In this document: piece after piece, positions 5,349-7,064 of the stretch
How positions within the stretch are numbered: position 1 is the first letter of the stretch
How the letters are laid out: each line of letters starts with the position of its first letter
Origin: Gemmatimonadota bacterium
GTDB lineage: Bacteria; Gemmatimonadota; Gemmatimonadetes; Gemmatimonadales; GWC2-71-9
DNA length: 7,064 nucleotides
Direction: 5' to 3'
NCBI GenBank assembly: GCA_029859185.1
Contig: JAOUDR010000134.1
Coordinates: 1 to 7,064, forward strand
The notes under the pieces: model-generated
Database searches by the model: none
Told to the model about the DNA's origin: nothing
The model's input: only the letters and a program-made list of their open reading frames with translations
Program-made: the position numbers and the translations under genes

Positions 5349-7064
5349 ATGGCCCACCTGCTCAAGAATCTGCTCGGCAACGGCTCCAGAGATCAGGAAA
5401 TGACGGACGAGATGCGCGCGGTCCTGCAGGAGATCACGCAGGAGCGCAGTCACTGCGAGGTGCTCGTGAAGAGCGCTCGCACGTCCCTGACCCGCGTCGG
5501 GGAGATGAGCGCGCCGATCGCGAAGGCGCAGAGCGATACGGACGCGATGACTGCGCGACTCGAGGGGCTGGAGCAGCGCCTCAGCGGGGTCGAACGCCTG
5601 ACGGCGCTGCTCGAGACCCTCGATGAGCGCGGCGAGCGGCTGGGACAGAGCCAGCGGCAGGCGGAGGCGCGCATCACGCACGCGGCTGACGACGTGCAGC
5701 GCGTCCGGTCGCAGATCGAGGAGTTGAGCCACAAGGTCGATCTCGCCCTCGAACTCAAGGAGCGGCTGGGGACGTTCCTGGAGGTGGATGCGCCGTTCCG
5801 CCAGTTGCAGGGCGACGCGGACGCGCTGCGCGGGCAGGTGGCGGGCGCGGGCGAGCAACTGGCCCGCATGCGCGAGCAGCATGACCGGATGATGGACACC
5901 CACAAGGCAGGGCTGTCCAAGATGGACGCGTTTGAACGGCAGCACGAAGACCTGACGCGGGGCCTCCAGGACAAGGAGCGCCGGTTGGCGCTGATGGAGC
6001 AGACCCTGCGCGGGATGGACGACGTTGGGCGGGCCGTGGAGGACGCCAAGCACAAGCTCGGCACGCTGAAGGCGCTCGGCGATTACGTCGCGCAGAAGAC
6101 GGCAGCGCTCCAGGCACAGCGCGACGCGGTGGAGCAGGCGGCCGCGCGGGCCGAACACCTCGATCATACGATGCGGCGCATCGACGCCGGCGTCCGCCAA
6201 CAGGAGGAGAACACGAAGACCCTGGCCGCCCTCCAGGAGGACCTGGCGTCCCTCCAGGCGCTCCACGACGGCGTCATCCGGCGGTCACAGGAGGTGGACC
6301 GGATCCAGTCTGAGAGCGATGAGCAGCTCCGGGTGGTGCGTACGGAGCTGGGAGCGGCGCGTGATGAAGTACGGAAGACGGTGGAGCGGTTCGACTTCGA
6401 GAACCGCGGGCTGGAAGCGGTGAACCAGCGGGTATCGGACCTGCGCAGTGTCCTGGCGGACTTCGAGGCCCGGTTCAACGGCCTCAGCGAGTCCGGTGAG
6501 GTCGTCGCTGAGCTGGCCTCCCAGACGCAGGGTCTGACCGCACAGATCCAGACCATCTCCCAGGAGGTCGGGCGGCTGGACGAGGAGACCCGGAAGGTCC
6601 AGGCGATCCGGCGGGATTTGGACGAGACGGGCGCACTGGCCCGCAGCGCGGGCGAGCGGATCGCGCGCGTCGAGGAAACACGGCCGTCGGTCGAGGCGGC
6701 ACTCCGGGACGTCGAACAACTCCGGGGCACGCACGCCTTGGTCAAGGACGCGCTCGAACAGACGCGGCTCGCCGCGGCGGACGTTGCGCGAGTGCGCGAG
6801 AGCCAGTCTGAGACCCGCACCTGGCTGGCCGAGGTCGAGCAGTCGCTTGCCACCCTCGAAGGGCGCACGGACGAGCTGCGCAAGATGACGCCAACGCTCG
6901 ACTTCGTGCAGAAGCAGGTTCAGCGCCTCAACGAGTCGAGTTCCGCCATCGAGGAGCGGCGCGAATTCATCGATGAACTACACCGTCGCATGACCGAGTT
7001 GGGGGCGCTGGGTGGAGCGCTGGACGAGCGGGGCCGGGAGCTGCAGACGCGCATGGAATCCGCC
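5349..7064 (+). CDS. Long coiled-coil protein of unknown function (3' end outside window)
   Basis: The frame is open from ATG5349 to the last base, giving the first 572 residues of a larger protein. After a short amphipathic, hydrophobic N-terminus (MAHLLKNLLGNG), it is almost continuously helical with heptad-type spacing of Leu/Val/Ile/Met and abundant Glu, Arg, Gln, Asp and Ala. Only four prolines were found (P56, P149, P446, P515) and one cysteine, C36, so very long uninterrupted helices are likely. No ATP-binding Walker A motif is near the N-terminus, so it is not an SMC or Rad50 head-first protein despite the resemblance that automatic annotation might suggest. No signal peptide or clear membrane helix is seen. 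The N-terminus could be a membrane-contact helix, which is inference. Phrases such as LDERGERL (about 95-102) and LDERGRELQ (near the end) hint at degenerate internal repeats. A structural, scaffold or chromosome/cell-envelope organising role is possible. Coding is strongly supported by the GGAGG site and codon bias; function is unknown. Confidence 0.88.
   Translation, partial: MAHLLKNLLGNGSRDQEMTDEMRAVLQEITQERSHCEVLVKSARTSLTRVGEMSAPIAKAQSDTDAMTARLEGLEQRLSGVERLTALLETLDERGERLGQSQRQAEARITHAADDVQRVRSQIEELSHKVDLALELKERLGTFLEVDAPFRQLQGDADALRGQVAGAGEQLARMREQHDRMMDTHKAGLSKMDAFERQHEDLTRGLQDKERRLALMEQTLRGMDDVGRAVEDAKHKLGTLKALGDYVAQKTAALQAQRDAVEQAAARAEHLDHTMRRIDAGVRQQEENTKTLAALQEDLASLQALHDGVIRRSQEVDRIQSESDEQLRVVRTELGAARDEVRKTVERFDFENRGLEAVNQRVSDLRSVLADFEARFNGLSESGEVVAELASQTQGLTAQIQTISQEVGRLDEETRKVQAIRRDLDETGALARSAGERIARVEETRPSVEAALRDVEQLRGTHALVKDALEQTRLAAADVARVRESQSETRTWLAEVEQSLATLEGRTDELRKMTPTLDFVQKQVQRLNESSSAIEERREFIDELHRRMTELGALGGALDERGRELQTRMESA

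Noticed and set aside
5341..5403. ATG5341 as start of an alternative gene
   Set aside because: It abuts the GGAGG site with no spacer and its frame stops after about 20 codons.
4860..6266. 468-codon open frame on the minus strand opposite the coiled-coil gene
   Set aside because: It is antisense to a gene with a consensus Shine-Dalgarno and coherent heptads; it crosses the 13-bp hairpin and the intergenic gap, and ends in a low-complexity Arg/Gly/Pro region. It is open only because of high GC.
1..7064. tRNA, rRNA, CRISPR array, transposase or phage attachment site
   Set aside because: Looked for by eye on both strands; no T-loop motifs, regularly spaced direct repeats, transposase motifs or terminal repeats were found.

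Overview
This is a very G+C-rich window with strong third-position G/C bias, dense with genes on both strands. The best single clue to the organism is the Ser/Thr kinase N-terminus (QFDQLKSALAGRYTLERELG followed by GRGGMATVYLA). From memory, this is typical of the many PknB-like kinases of Gemmatimonadota; related GC-rich soil phyla such as Acidobacteriota remain possible. No rRNA, tRNA or CRISPR was seen, and no transposase.

Layout. (a) 1-685, minus: the N-terminal 228 residues of a membrane-anchored neutral zinc metallopeptidase (YpfJ-type), cut by the window edge. (b) 686-813: a short divergent intergenic region. (c) 814-3723, plus: a 969-residue multidomain protein joining a cytosolic-type Ser/Thr kinase, one transmembrane helix, a SUMF1/FGE-like domain without the catalytic cysteines, and a C-terminal alpha/beta-hydrolase with an apparently intact Ser-Asp-His triad. 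(d) 3754-4443, minus: a multi-pass membrane protein of VTT/DedA type, convergent with (c). (e) 4444-4680: a divergent control region holding a dispersed repeat of the 'LTPGPSP' kind, an AT-rich palindromic island and three consecutive stem-loops. (f) 4681-4863, plus: a 60-residue protein of unknown function with a good Shine-Dalgarno, followed by a perfect 13-bp hairpin. (g) 4910-5348: about 440 bp with no convincing gene, C-rich in its first part. (h) 5349-7064, plus: the first 572 residues of a long, almost proline-free coiled-coil protein that runs off the window.

The genes do not form one operon. Orientation switches at every boundary up to 4681, and the last two plus-strand genes are separated by a hairpin and a long gap. 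The kinase fusion is the most informative gene: it looks like a transmembrane sensor/effector whose non-kinase half carries a binding-type SUMF1 fold and a hydrolase. The most enigmatic unit is the 60-aa gene with its structured leader and trailing hairpin. No functional pathway linking all the genes can be supported from sequence alone.
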